Positions 35,571 to 42,982 of a stretch of 64,000 nucleotides of DNA are shown one piece after another. How positions within the stretch are numbered: the first letter of the stretch is position 1; each line of letters begins with the position of its first letter. A program made the position numbers and the translations under genes. The stretch is taken from NCBI RefSeq assembly GCF_000754095.2, contig NZ_JQSG02000003.1, positions 175,397 through 239,396 of the forward strand, given 5' to 3'. Under the pieces are notes generated by a model. It made no database searches and was not told the origin of the DNA. It was given only the letters and a program-made list of their open reading frames with translations. The stretch is from Acidihalobacter prosperus (GTDB lineage: Bacteria; Pseudomonadota; Gammaproteobacteria; DSM-5130; Acidihalobacteraceae).

Positions 35571-36215
35571 TCAGCGCAGCCCCTGCAGATATACGGCGAC
35601 CGCCTGCATGTCCTGCTTGTCCATGCCGGCGACCACATGCGCCATCATCTTGCCGGCATCGTTGCCGCGCGAACCGCTCTTGAAGGCTTCGAGCTGCGTC
35701 ACGAGGTACTTGGCGTGTTGTCCGGCCAGCCGCGGGAAGTGGCCAAGCTGGCCAGCCCCGTCCACGCCGTGACAGCGGATACAGGCGCTGACGCCCGCCC
35801 CGGCCACCCCCTCGCGGTAGATCCGCTCGCCCCGCGCCACTGTGGCTGCGTCGGCGGCAGGCGCCGCGGCGGGCACCGGTGCCGGCTGTGCTGCATAGTA
35901 GGCTGCCAGGTCGCGCAGATTCTGATCCGATAGCGCGGCGACCATCGGATTCATGATGGCATTCTTGCGCGCGCCGCTCTTGAAATTCTCCAATTGCTTG
36001 TGGAGATAGTTCGCGCTCATGCCCGCCAGATTGGGAAAATCCGGCGCCACGCTGATGCCATTGACGCCGTGGCAGGCGGCGCAGCTTGCCGAAAGCTGCT
36101 TGCCGGCGCTCACATCGCCCGCCGTCGCCGCATCCTGGACGGGCGCGGTTTCCGCCACCGCGGCGGTAGCGCCCAGGGCGACCGCCAGTGCTACCAAAAT
36201 ACTGCTGATTTTCAT
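35571..36215 (-). CDS. diheme cytochrome c4
   Basis: A 214-residue periplasmic electron carrier with a signal peptide (MKISSILVALAVALGATAAVA) and two CxxCH motifs (CAACH near residue 46 and CIRCH near 145). Each is followed by the c4 block FPNLAG or FPRLAGQ and a distal methionine (MNPM, KMMAH). Cytochromes c4 ferry electrons from bc complexes or iron-oxidation chains to terminal oxidases. The ATG at 36215 follows GGGGGG; a longer frame begins at 36236. It is second of two tandem paralogues. Confidence 0.92.
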   Translation of the reverse strand: MKISSILVALAVALGATAAVAETAPVQDAATAGDVSAGKQLSASCAACHGVNGISVAPDFPNLAGMSANYLHKQLENFKSGARKNAIMNPMVAALSDQNLRDLAAYYAAQPAPVPAAAPAADAATVARGERIYREGVAGAGVSACIRCHGVDGAGQLGHFPRLAGQHAKYLVTQLEAFKSGSRGNDAGKMMAHVVAGMDKQDMQAVAVYLQGLR

Positions 36216-36265
36216 GTTCCCCCCGCTGCTGCTCATCGCTTTTGAATCGACTGCCGCGGCGCCAC

Positions 36266-36877
36266 TCAGTACAGCCCTTGCATGTACTGCGCCACCGCCC
36301 GCATCTGTTGCTCGCTCATGCGCGAGGCGATATCACGCATCATCTGATTGGGATCGTTGTCGCGGGTTCCCTTGGCGAAGGCCTCGAGCTGGGCGAAGAC
36401 GTATTCGGCATGCTGCCCGGCGAGCCGGGGATAGCCTGCCGGCGCGTTGCCGACGCCATTGGGCGCATGGCAGGCCATGCAGGCCGGCACCGCTCGCCCG
36501 AAATCGCCGCCCCGATACACCGCCTCACCCGCCTTCACCAGGCGCCGGTCGCCGGCTGCGGCCTTGGGCGACTGGCTCGCGAAATAGGCTGCGAGATGGC
36601 GGATATCCTCGTCGCTCAGCTTGGCGGCCATGCCGTTCATGGTGGCATTACGGCGTTTGCCGGATTTGAACTCCGTGAGTTGCTTGACCAGATACCTGTA
36701 GTTTTGCCCCGCGAGATTGGGGTACTGCGGATTGAAGCCGCTACCCGTCGCCCCGTGACAGGCTGCGCAAGTCGTGGAAAGCCGCTGTCCCACGGCGGGG
36801 TCGCCAGCCGCGTACGCCCGGCCACCGACGAACACCAAGACCGCCACGACGGCGGGCAACATCCATCTGCTGATCAT
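36266..36877 (-). CDS. diheme cytochrome c4 (tandem paralogue)
   Basis: A 203-residue paralogue of the gene downstream, with signal peptide, heme motifs CAACH and CMACH, the blocks YPNLAGQNYRYLVKQL and YPRLAGQHAEYVFAQL, and methionines in NGMA and NQMM. Its Shine-Dalgarno, GGGGGGAG, is eight-base complementary to the C-rich loop of the small RNAs at 42.2-42.9 kb, so translation could be controlled by them. It is first in the c4 pair and divergent from engB. Confidence 0.92.
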   Translation of the reverse strand: MISRWMLPAVVAVLVFVGGRAYAAGDPAVGQRLSTTCAACHGATGSGFNPQYPNLAGQNYRYLVKQLTEFKSGKRRNATMNGMAAKLSDEDIRHLAAYFASQSPKAAAGDRRLVKAGEAVYRGGDFGRAVPACMACHAPNGVGNAPAGYPRLAGQHAEYVFAQLEAFAKGTRDNDPNQMMRDIASRMSEQQMRAVAQYMQGLY

Positions 36878-37007
36878 CACACTCCCCCCATCCGGCCTTG
36901 CCAGGCCCTTGTTATGGTACGGACCGCCCTGCCCCAAGCGTCCTTTTTATAGTCATTATTATCCATGGCTTATACCATAGCGCTCCAGTCACGGCAAAAG
37001 AGCGGGC

Positions 37008-37640
37008 ATGCATAAGCGCTATCAGAACACGCGGTTTCTCACCAGCGCGACCAGTCTCCGGGGAATGCCGCCGGACATCGGCCGCGAAGCGGCCTTCGCC
37101 GGTCGGTCCAACGCGGGCAAGTCGAGCGCGCTCAACCGCATTTGCCATCAGAAATCGCTGGCGCGCACGAGCAAGACGCCGGGCCGCACCCAGCAAATCA
37201 ATTTTTTCACCGTAACGGACGACCGCTACCTCGTCGACTTGCCCGGTTATGGCTACGCGCGCGTGGCCAAATCGCAGCAACAGCAGTGGGGCGCGCTGTT
37301 GCGCCAGTACCTGCTCGGCCGGCGCTCGCTGGCCGGCCTGATACTGCTCATGGATATCCGGCACCCGCTGACGCCGCTCGACGGGCAACTCCTCGATCTC
37401 TGCCAGGAGGGCGGGGTTCCGGTGCATGTCCTGCTCACGAAGGCGGACAAGCTCAAGCGGGGTCCGGCCATGGCAACGCTGCGCACTGTCGAACGCCAGC
37501 TCGACCGGGAAGGTCTCGACGCCAGCGTACAGCTGTTTTCGTCGCTCAACGGGGAAGGCCTGGAAGCGGCGCAGGCGCGATTGGACGACTGGCTCGCCTT
37601 CGACGCCGACGTTTCTGATTCAGGGCCAATAGCGCTGTAG
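37008..37640 (+). CDS. engB: ribosome biogenesis GTPase EngB/YihA
   Basis: A 210-residue P-loop GTPase needed for 50S subunit assembly. Motifs: G1 GRSNAGKSSALN near residue 30, the G2 threonine in TPGRTQQINFF, G3 DLPGYG near 78, and G4 TKADKL near 143. It lies near polA, the arrangement seen around spf (Spot 42) in enterobacteria. It ends convergently with, and overlaps by 21 bases, the next gene on the other strand. Confidence 0.95.
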   Translation: MHKRYQNTRFLTSATSLRGMPPDIGREAAFAGRSNAGKSSALNRICHQKSLARTSKTPGRTQQINFFTVTDDRYLVDLPGYGYARVAKSQQQQWGALLRQYLLGRRSLAGLILLMDIRHPLTPLDGQLLDLCQEGGVPVHVLLTKADKLKRGPAMATLRTVERQLDREGLDASVQLFSSLNGEGLEAAQARLDDWLAFDADVSDSGPIAL

Positions 37641-38537
37641 CTCGCTTTCGTGCGCGATGCGGTCGCGCAGACGCGCGCACGCATCCGCCGCCGACGCCGA
37701 CCCCGCCTGCAGCGCCTCGACCCAGCGCTGCAGCGCGACCGCGCGGAGCATCACCGGCCACGCGCCACGCTCGATCGGCGTCAGCGGCCGCTGACCGTGA
37801 TAAGCCTGCAGCAAAGTCTGCGTGCGTTCCCCGTCCAGGCTGCCGTCCCCATGCCCGCAACAGGCGTCGGCCGCGCTCGCGAGATCGCGCAGCCAGGCAT
37901 CGGGGCGGCCATCCTCCAGCCCGAGAATGCCGCTGGCGCGCTCGCCCTCGAACAGCGCCGAGTCCCGGGTCACGTTGCCGTGCACCAGCCCCTGGGGCAA
38001 ATCGCCGAAACGGAACAGACCCTGGAACCGCACCTCATCCAGCAGCAGAACGGCCTCCTCGCGCGGCAGTCCGGGCGCCAGCGCCGCCGCCGTCTCGCGC
38101 CATTCGCGCACCGTGCGGACGCCTGCCTGCACGGACGCGCAAACCTCGCCCGCGCGATGCGACTGTGCGAGCAGCCCGCCCAACGCGGCGCAGCGCGCTG
38201 ACGTATAGTCCGCCGCCGTCATCCCCGGCGGGCAGGTGAGCAAAAGGGCCGCCTGCCCGCCCAGGCGATGGCTCGCCGCGTCACAGGCATCGGCAATCGG
38301 CTGCGGGCAGGGAATGCCCGCCTCGCCGAGACAGTCGAGCCGCGCAGCAGCCGCTGCACGGTCATCGTCACTGTCGAACAGGCGAATCAGACGACGACCC
38401 GCCGTCGTGGGCAGACGGTAATAACCCAGCCAGGTTTCGCCCGTCCCGGCGAGCGGCGCTTCGCCGCATGCAGACAGAAAGACCTGCAGCGCGGCTGCAT
38501 CGGGCCGCTCGACCGGCAAGTCGCGCTTGATACTCAC
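37620..38537 (-). CDS. ThrB-like (homoserine kinase II fold) protein with lost catalytic residues
   Basis: A 305-residue protein whose end aligns with APH-type homoserine kinase: LPQGLVHGNVTRDSALFEGE fits the catalytic loop that normally reads HxDLFRDNVLF, and GILGLEDGRPDAWLRDLA fits GVIDFYYACNDPWLYDLA. The catalytic Asp is Asn (residue 188), the following metal-binding Asn is Ser (193) and the second metal Asp is Gly (206). The frame is otherwise intact for its full length, so it may be a pseudokinase or retain only substrate binding. It overlaps the LOG gene by four bases and is probably co-translated with it. Convergent overlap with engB is 21 bases. Confidence 0.6.
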   Translation of the reverse strand: MSIKRDLPVERPDAAALQVFLSACGEAPLAGTGETWLGYYRLPTTAGRRLIRLFDSDDDRAAAAARLDCLGEAGIPCPQPIADACDAASHRLGGQAALLLTCPPGMTAADYTSARCAALGGLLAQSHRAGEVCASVQAGVRTVREWRETAAALAPGLPREEAVLLLDEVRFQGLFRFGDLPQGLVHGNVTRDSALFEGERASGILGLEDGRPDAWLRDLASAADACCGHGDGSLDGERTQTLLQAYHGQRPLTPIERGAWPVMLRAVALQRWVEALQAGSASAADACARLRDRIAHESELQRYWP

Positions 38538-39259
38538 AGATCCAGCAGGCGCTCGCGCTCTTCCGGGGAGGGTTCGAAATCGCGCTGCTCGTAATGGTCG
38601 AAAATCGCATCGACGGCATCAGCGGCATTGTCCACCACGGTCATCAGATCGATGTCGGAGGCGCTGATCGTGCCCTCGGCCACCAGCACGTCCCGGAACC
38701 ATTTCAGCAGCCCGTCCCAGAACGGGCTGTGCACCAGCACGATCGGGATGCGGCGGGTCTTGCCCGTCTGTACCAGGGTGAGTATCTCGGCCAGCTCGTC
38801 CAGCGTGCCGAATCCGCCGGGCAGCACCACGTAGGCCGAGGCGTACTTCACGAACATGACCTTGCGCGAGAAAAAATGGCGGAAGGTCAGCGACAGATCC
38901 TGGTAATCGTTGCTGCTCTGCTCGTGCGGCAGCTGGATGTTCAGCCCTACGGACAGCGACTTGCCCTGATAGGCGCCCTTGTTGGCCGCCTCCATGATGC
39001 CCGGGCCGCCGCCGCTGACCACCGCGAAGCCGGCCTCTGACAGGCGCAGGGCGATATCCTCGGCCAGGCGATACAACGGGCTTTCAGGCGGCGTGCGGGC
39101 GGAGCCGAAAATACTCACCGATGGGCGGATGCGGGCAAGCCGCTCGAAACCCTCCACGAATTCCGCCATGACCTGGAATATCTTCCAGCTCTCGCGGGTC
39201 AGCTCCGAGTCGTTCAGGGGCCAAAGCTCGGGGTGGTGCGGACGCTCGTGCAGGTTCAT
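38534..39259 (-). CDS. LOG-family protein (TIGR00730-like nucleotide phosphoribohydrolase)
   Basis: A 241-residue Rossmann-like protein. VSIFGSARTP near residue 52, VVSGGGPGIMEAANKGAY near 87 and the signature PGGFGTLDELAE near 150 mark the LOG family. Members hydrolyse cytokinin-type or other nucleoside monophosphates to a base plus ribose 5-phosphate and are often misnamed lysine decarboxylases. The Shine-Dalgarno is weak and a start at 39280 is possible. It is divergent from polA. Confidence 0.85.
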   Translation of the reverse strand: MNLHERPHHPELWPLNDSELTRESWKIFQVMAEFVEGFERLARIRPSVSIFGSARTPPESPLYRLAEDIALRLSEAGFAVVSGGGPGIMEAANKGAYQGKSLSVGLNIQLPHEQSSNDYQDLSLTFRHFFSRKVMFVKYASAYVVLPGGFGTLDELAEILTLVQTGKTRRIPIVLVHSPFWDGLLKWFRDVLVAEGTISASDIDLMTVVDNAADAVDAIFDHYEQRDFEPSPEERERLLDL

Positions 39260-39394
39260 GGAGGGATACCGCTGACGCATCGGGGAAAAGGCCGTCGTTT
39301 TAACACAAATCGCCCCCCGGCATAAGGCGTGCTGCACACAGCCACGCCTTACGGGTTACCCTATGACGCTTGCCAGGTCACCCGAATCGAAGCC

Positions 39395-42094
39395 ATGTCC
39401 CAAGCGCCTCTCGTCCTCGTCGACGGCTCCTCCTATCTTTACCGCGCCTTCCATGCGCTACCACCGCTGACCAGCCCGTCGGGCGCGCCCACCGGCGCGA
39501 TCTACGGTGTCGCCAACATGCTGCGCCGGCTGCTGAAGGACTACGATCCCACGCATCTGGCCGTGGTCTTCGACGCCAAGGGCAAGACCTTCCGCGACGA
39601 ACTCTACCCCGATTACAAGGCGCATCGTCCGCCGATGCCGGAGGACCTTGCCGCACAGATCGAGCCGCTGCACGCGCTGCTGCGCGCCATGGGCCTGCCC
39701 ATCCTGATCGAGGAGGGCGTGGAGGCCGACGACGTCATCGGCGCGCTCGCGCGCCGCGCCGCCGAACGCGGCGAACAGGTGGTAATCTCGTCCGGCGACA
39801 AGGACCTTGCGCAACTCGTCGACGGCCACGTCACCCTGGTCAACACCATGAGCGGGACCGTGCTCGACCGCGCCGGCGTGATCGAGAAATTCGGCGTACC
39901 GCCAGAGCGCATCATCGACTATCTCGCACTGATCGGCGACAACGTGGACAACGTCCCCGGCGTGGAAAAGTGCGGCCCGAAGACCGCGGTCAAGTGGCTG
40001 AACGCCTATGGCACGCTGGACGGCGTCATCGCCCATGCCGACGAGATCAAGGGCAAGATCGGCGAGAACCTGCGCCGCGCACTGGACGCTCTACCCCGCT
40101 CGCGCGAGCTGGTCACCCTGCGTACCGACCTCGATCTGGACTACCGCCCGCAGACCCTCGAACTGGGCACGCCGGATACCGACGCACTGCGGACGCAGTT
40201 GCGCGAGCTCGGCTTCACCACCTGGCTGCGCGAGCTGACGCCCGACGCATCCGCTACGGATGAGGACAAACCGCCGGCGAAGACCGCCGCGCGCTACGAA
40301 ACCTTGCTCGACGAACCCGCACTGACATGCTGGGTCGAACGCCTGGAGGCCGCCGAGCTGTTCGCCTTCGATACCGAGACCACCAGCCTCGACTACATGC
40401 AGGCACGCGTGGTCGGCCTGTCATTCGCGGTCCAGCCGGGCGAAGCCGCCTACCTGCCGCTCGCGCACGACTATCCCGGTGCGCCCGAGCAACTCGACCG
40501 CGAACGCACGCTGGCGCGTCTCAAGCCGCTGCTGGAAGACCCTGCGCGGGCCAAGGTCGGCCATCACCTCAAATACGACCGCAACGTGCTGCTGCATCAC
40601 GGCATCACGCTGGAAGGCATCCGGCACGACACCATGCTCGAATCCTACATCCTCGATTCGACGGCCACCCGGCACGATCTCGACACCCTCTGCCAGGCCC
40701 ATCTCGACCACGTCAACATTGCCTACGAGGATGTCGCAGGCAGGGGCGCCAAGCAGATCCCGTTCAGCGCGGTGGCGATCGAGGACGCCACTCCTTATGC
40801 CGCCGAGGACGCCGATATGACGCTCTCGCTGCATGAGACGTTCTGGCCGCGGCTCAGTCAGACCGAAGGTCAGCGCCGGGTCTACGAGGACATCGAGGTG
40901 CCGCTGGTGCGCGTGCTCTCGCGCATGGAGTGGAACGGCGTCAGGGTCGATGCGGACCAGCTGCGCGCGCAGAGCGCGGCGCTGGCGGCGCAGATGAGCA
41001 CGCTCGAACGCGAGGCGCGCGAAATCGCCGGCAGCGCCTTCAATCTCGGCTCGCCCAAGCAGATACAGGAAATCCTCTACGACCGGCTCAAGCTGCCGGT
41101 GATCCGCAAGACGCCCAAGGGCCAGCCTTCGACGGCCGAGGATGTGCTTGAAGAGCTCGCCCTGCAGCACGAGCTGCCGCGCGTAATCCTGGAACACCGC
41201 ACGCTCGCCAAGCTCAAATCGACCTACACCGACCGCCTGCCCGAACGGGTCGATCCCGACACCGGGCGCGTGCATACCTCCTATCACCAGGCGGTCGCCT
41301 CCACCGGGCGGCTGTCGTCCTCCGACCCCAATCTGCAGAACATCCCCGTGCGCACCGAGGCCGGGCGGCGTATCCGCCAGGCCTTCGTGGCATCACCTGG
41401 GCATGTGCTGCTGGCCGCGGACTACTCGCAGATCGAGCTGCGCATCATGGCGCACCTGTCCGGCGACGAAGGCCTGCGACGCGCCTTCGCCGCGGGCGAG
41501 GACATCCATCGCGCCACCGCCGCCGAGGTCTTCGGCGTGACGCGCGAGGCCGTCGACGCCGACCAGCGGCGCGCGGCCAAGGCGATCAATTTCGGCCTGA
41601 TCTATGGCATGTCCGCCTTCGGTCTTGGCAAACAGCTCGGCATCGGCCGCAACGAGGCCCAGGCCTATGTCGACCGTTATTTCGAACGCTATCCCGGCGT
41701 GCGGGAGTACATGGAATCGACCCGCAAGCTGGCCGCCGAGAAGGGCTACGTCGAGACCCTCTTCGGCCGCCGGCTGCATTTGCCGGAAATCAACTCGCGC
41801 AACGGGCAGCGGCGCGCCCAGGCCGAGCGCGTCGCCATCAATGCGCCGATGCAGGGCACCGCGGCCGACATCATCAAGCGCGCCATGCTGGCGGTCGACG
41901 GCTGGATCGAGCGTGAGGCGGAGGATATTCGCCTGATCATGCAGGTGCACGACGAACTCGTGCTCGAACTACCGGAATCGCAGATCGAAACGGCGCGTGC
42001 CGCCGTGCGCGCGCGCATGGAAGGTGCGGCTTCGCTGGACGTCCCGCTGGTGGTCGATATCGGCATCGGCACGGATTGGAACGCCGCCCATTAG
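39395..42094 (+). CDS. polA: DNA polymerase I
   Basis: An 899-residue enzyme with three domains. The 5'-3' flap nuclease covers residues 1-290 (LVDGSSYLYRAFHALPPL at the start, GDNVDNVPGV near 190). The 3'-5' exonuclease-like domain covers 320-510 and retains FDTETTSL and the YAAEDAD motif, so proofreading looks intact. The polymerase covers 520-899, with motif A DYSQIELRIMAHLSGD near 680, motif B RRAAKAINFGLIYGMSAFG near 725 and motif C MQVHDELVLE near 850. The ATG at 39395 was chosen from alignment with the usual N-terminus. The small RNA array starts 70 bases after the stop. Confidence 0.97.
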   Translation: MSQAPLVLVDGSSYLYRAFHALPPLTSPSGAPTGAIYGVANMLRRLLKDYDPTHLAVVFDAKGKTFRDELYPDYKAHRPPMPEDLAAQIEPLHALLRAMGLPILIEEGVEADDVIGALARRAAERGEQVVISSGDKDLAQLVDGHVTLVNTMSGTVLDRAGVIEKFGVPPERIIDYLALIGDNVDNVPGVEKCGPKTAVKWLNAYGTLDGVIAHADEIKGKIGENLRRALDALPRSRELVTLRTDLDLDYRPQTLELGTPDTDALRTQLRELGFTTWLRELTPDASATDEDKPPAKTAARYETLLDEPALTCWVERLEAAELFAFDTETTSLDYMQARVVGLSFAVQPGEAAYLPLAHDYPGAPEQLDRERTLARLKPLLEDPARAKVGHHLKYDRNVLLHHGITLEGIRHDTMLESYILDSTATRHDLDTLCQAHLDHVNIAYEDVAGRGAKQIPFSAVAIEDATPYAAEDADMTLSLHETFWPRLSQTEGQRRVYEDIEVPLVRVLSRMEWNGVRVDADQLRAQSAALAAQMSTLEREAREIAGSAFNLGSPKQIQEILYDRLKLPVIRKTPKGQPSTAEDVLEELALQHELPRVILEHRTLAKLKSTYTDRLPERVDPDTGRVHTSYHQAVASTGRLSSSDPNLQNIPVRTEAGRRIRQAFVASPGHVLLAADYSQIELRIMAHLSGDEGLRRAFAAGEDIHRATAAEVFGVTREAVDADQRRAAKAINFGLIYGMSAFGLGKQLGIGRNEAQAYVDRYFERYPGVREYMESTRKLAAEKGYVETLFGRRLHLPEINSRNGQRRAQAERVAINAPMQGTAADIIKRAMLAVDGWIEREAEDIRLIMQVHDELVLELPESQIETARAAVRARMEGAASLDVPLVVDIGIGTDWNAAH

Positions 42095-42131
42095 CGAACG
42101 CTGAAATAAAAATTTCGAATCGGATACGTGC

Positions 42132-42158
42132 GAACTCCTGCGCTCCGGCCCGATCAAA
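42132..42158 (+). promoter_or_regulatory. sigma-E-like promoter of small RNA unit 1
   Basis: GAACTC (42132-42137), a 16-base spacer and TCAAA (42154-42158). The -35/-10 spacing and the 11-base distance from the -10 start to the first hairpin are shared by all five units. GAACTT with TCnnA is the extracytoplasmic (RpoE/AlgU) pattern. Confidence 0.5.
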
Positions 42159-42164
42159 GTCTGC

Positions 42165-42268
42165 AAGCGCTTAGCCCGGCGCTCCCGCCGTCTCCCTGGC
42201 GGGCTCGACTTGTCTCCCCCTTCAAGTCGATGATTTTTTGCCCCGGCCTCGTGCCGGGGTTTTCTTTT
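42165..42268 (+). ncRNA. small RNA array unit 1 (polA-adjacent, C-rich loops)
   Basis: This is the most diverged of five tandem units. Hairpin 1 (AGCGC/GCGCT) has the conserved loop TTAGCCC. Hairpin 2 (CCCGCC/GGCGGG) has the loop GTCTCCCT. Hairpin 3 (TCGACTTG/CAAGTCGA, 42205-42230) displays TCTCCCCCTT. The terminator is CCCCGGC/GCCGGGG followed by TTTTCTTTT. C-rich loops on stable stems are typical of trans-acting RNAs that pair with ribosome-binding sites. The position after polA is that of Spot 42, ErsA and sX13 in other gammaproteobacteria, from memory. No ORF of note lies inside. Confidence 0.85.
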
Positions 42269-42301
42269 CCGCCCCCAACTCACCTCATCTCCGCGACGAC
42301 G

Positions 42302-42328
42302 AAACTTTCGTCTGCGATGGCGGTCAGA
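42302..42328 (+). promoter_or_regulatory. sigma-E-like promoter of small RNA unit 2
   Basis: AAACTT (within GAAACTT), a 16-base spacer, then TCAGA preceded by GG. Spacing is identical to the other units although the spacer sequence differs. Confidence 0.55.
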
Positions 42329-42334
42329 ATGTGT

Positions 42335-42436
42335 GAGTGCTTAGCCCGTACTCACCCGCCGCAAGGCGGGTACGACTTGTCTCCCCCCCTTCAAGTCGAT
42401 GCGACTGCCCCGGCCTCGTGCCGGGGCTTCTTTTTT
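42335..42436 (+). ncRNA. small RNA array unit 2
   Basis: Hairpin 1 is GAGTGC/GTACTC instead of GAGCGC/GCGCTC. The fourth pair changed from C-G to T-A, and the next became a G-U wobble, so pairing is kept by covariation. Hairpin 2 (ACCCGCC/GGCGGGT) is closed by a GCAA tetraloop. Hairpin 3 (CGACTTG/CAAGTCG) displays TCTCCCCCCCTT. The terminator GCCCCGGC/GCCGGGGC is followed by TTCTTTTTT. Confidence 0.88.
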
Positions 42437-42467
42437 CAGCCCCCCATGCGCACTCGCCCGACCCACG

Positions 42468-42494
42468 AAACTTTCCTGGCGCCGCGCAGTCCCA
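42468..42494 (+). promoter_or_regulatory. sigma-E-like promoter of small RNA unit 3
   Basis: AAACTT (within GAAACTT) and TCCCA at the conserved spacing. The -10 is the poorest match of the five, so this unit may be weakly expressed. Confidence 0.4.
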
Positions 42495-42500
42495 GTTTAT

Positions 42501-42603
42501 GAGCGCTTAGCCCGGCGCTCCTCACCGATCACCGGTGGGTACGACTTGTCTCCCCCCTTCAAGTCGATGCTGATGCCCCGGCCCTGCGCCGGGGCTTTTT
42601 TTT
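42501..42603 (+). ncRNA. small RNA array unit 3
   Basis: Hairpin 1 is GAGCGC/GCGCTC with loop TTAGCCCG. Hairpin 2 has changed completely (CTCACCG/CGGTGGG, loop ATCAC) yet still pairs. Hairpin 3 keeps its sequence, with TCTCCCCCCTT in the loop. The terminator GCCCCGGC/GCCGGGGC ends in eight T. Hairpin 2 is thus conserved in shape, hairpin 3 in sequence. Confidence 0.88.
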
Positions 42604-42620
42604 GCCCGCGCGCGGCGCGT

Positions 42621-42647
42621 GAACTTTTTCGTCATCCCTCGGTCATA
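42621..42647 (+). promoter_or_regulatory. sigma-E-like promoter of small RNA unit 4
   Basis: GAACTT, 16-base spacer, TCATA preceded by GG. This is a very good match to the extracytoplasmic sigma-E consensus. Confidence 0.6.
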
Positions 42648-42653
42648 GATAAC

Positions 42654-42754
42654 GAGCGCTTAGCCCGGCGCTCGCCGCCGCAAGGCGGATCGACTTGTCT
42701 CCCCCCCTTCAAGTCGAATTGCATGGCCCCGGCCTCGCGCCGGGGCTTTTTTTT
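42654..42754 (+). ncRNA. small RNA array unit 4
   Basis: Hairpin 1 is GAGCGC/GCGCTC, hairpin 2 is CCGCC-GCAA-GGCGG, hairpin 3 is CGACTTG/CAAGTCG with loop TCTCCCCCCCTT, and the terminator is GCCCCGGC/GCCGGGGC with eight T. Together with its promoter it is nearly identical to unit 5, which suggests recent duplication of a segment of about 151 bases. Confidence 0.9.
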
Positions 42755-42771
42755 GCCCGCGCGCGTCGCGT

Positions 42772-42798
42772 GAACTTTTTCGTCATCCCCCGGTCATA
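42772..42798 (+). promoter_or_regulatory. sigma-E-like promoter of small RNA unit 5
   Basis: GAACTT, 16-base spacer, TCATA preceded by GG. It differs from the unit 4 promoter at very few positions. Confidence 0.6.
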
Positions 42799-42804
42799 GG
42801 TAAC

Positions 42805-42905
42805 GAGCGCTTAGCCCGGCGCTCGCCGCCGCAAGGCGGATCGACTTGTCTCCCCCCCTTCAAGTCGAATTGCATGGCCCCGGCCTCGCGCCGGGGCTTT
42901 TTTTT
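42805..42905 (+). ncRNA. small RNA array unit 5
   Basis: Same layout as unit 4: GAGCGC/GCGCTC, GCAA-capped hairpin 2, C-rich hairpin 3 with seven C, terminator with eight T. It ends 77 bases before the ABC permease gene, so read-through into that gene is blocked. Confidence 0.9.
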
Positions 42906-42982
42906 GCCCGCGCGCGCGGGCAGCGATTTGCCTCGGGCACGCCCAGGCACTAGCATCTGCTGACCCCAAATCGCCGCCACCG

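Noticed and set aside
42132-42905. Tandem repeats as a CRISPR array
   Set aside because: Repeat units are about 100 bases with internal hairpins and intrinsic terminators, spacing is 151-170 bases, the in-between parts hold promoters rather than unique spacers, and no cas genes are present.
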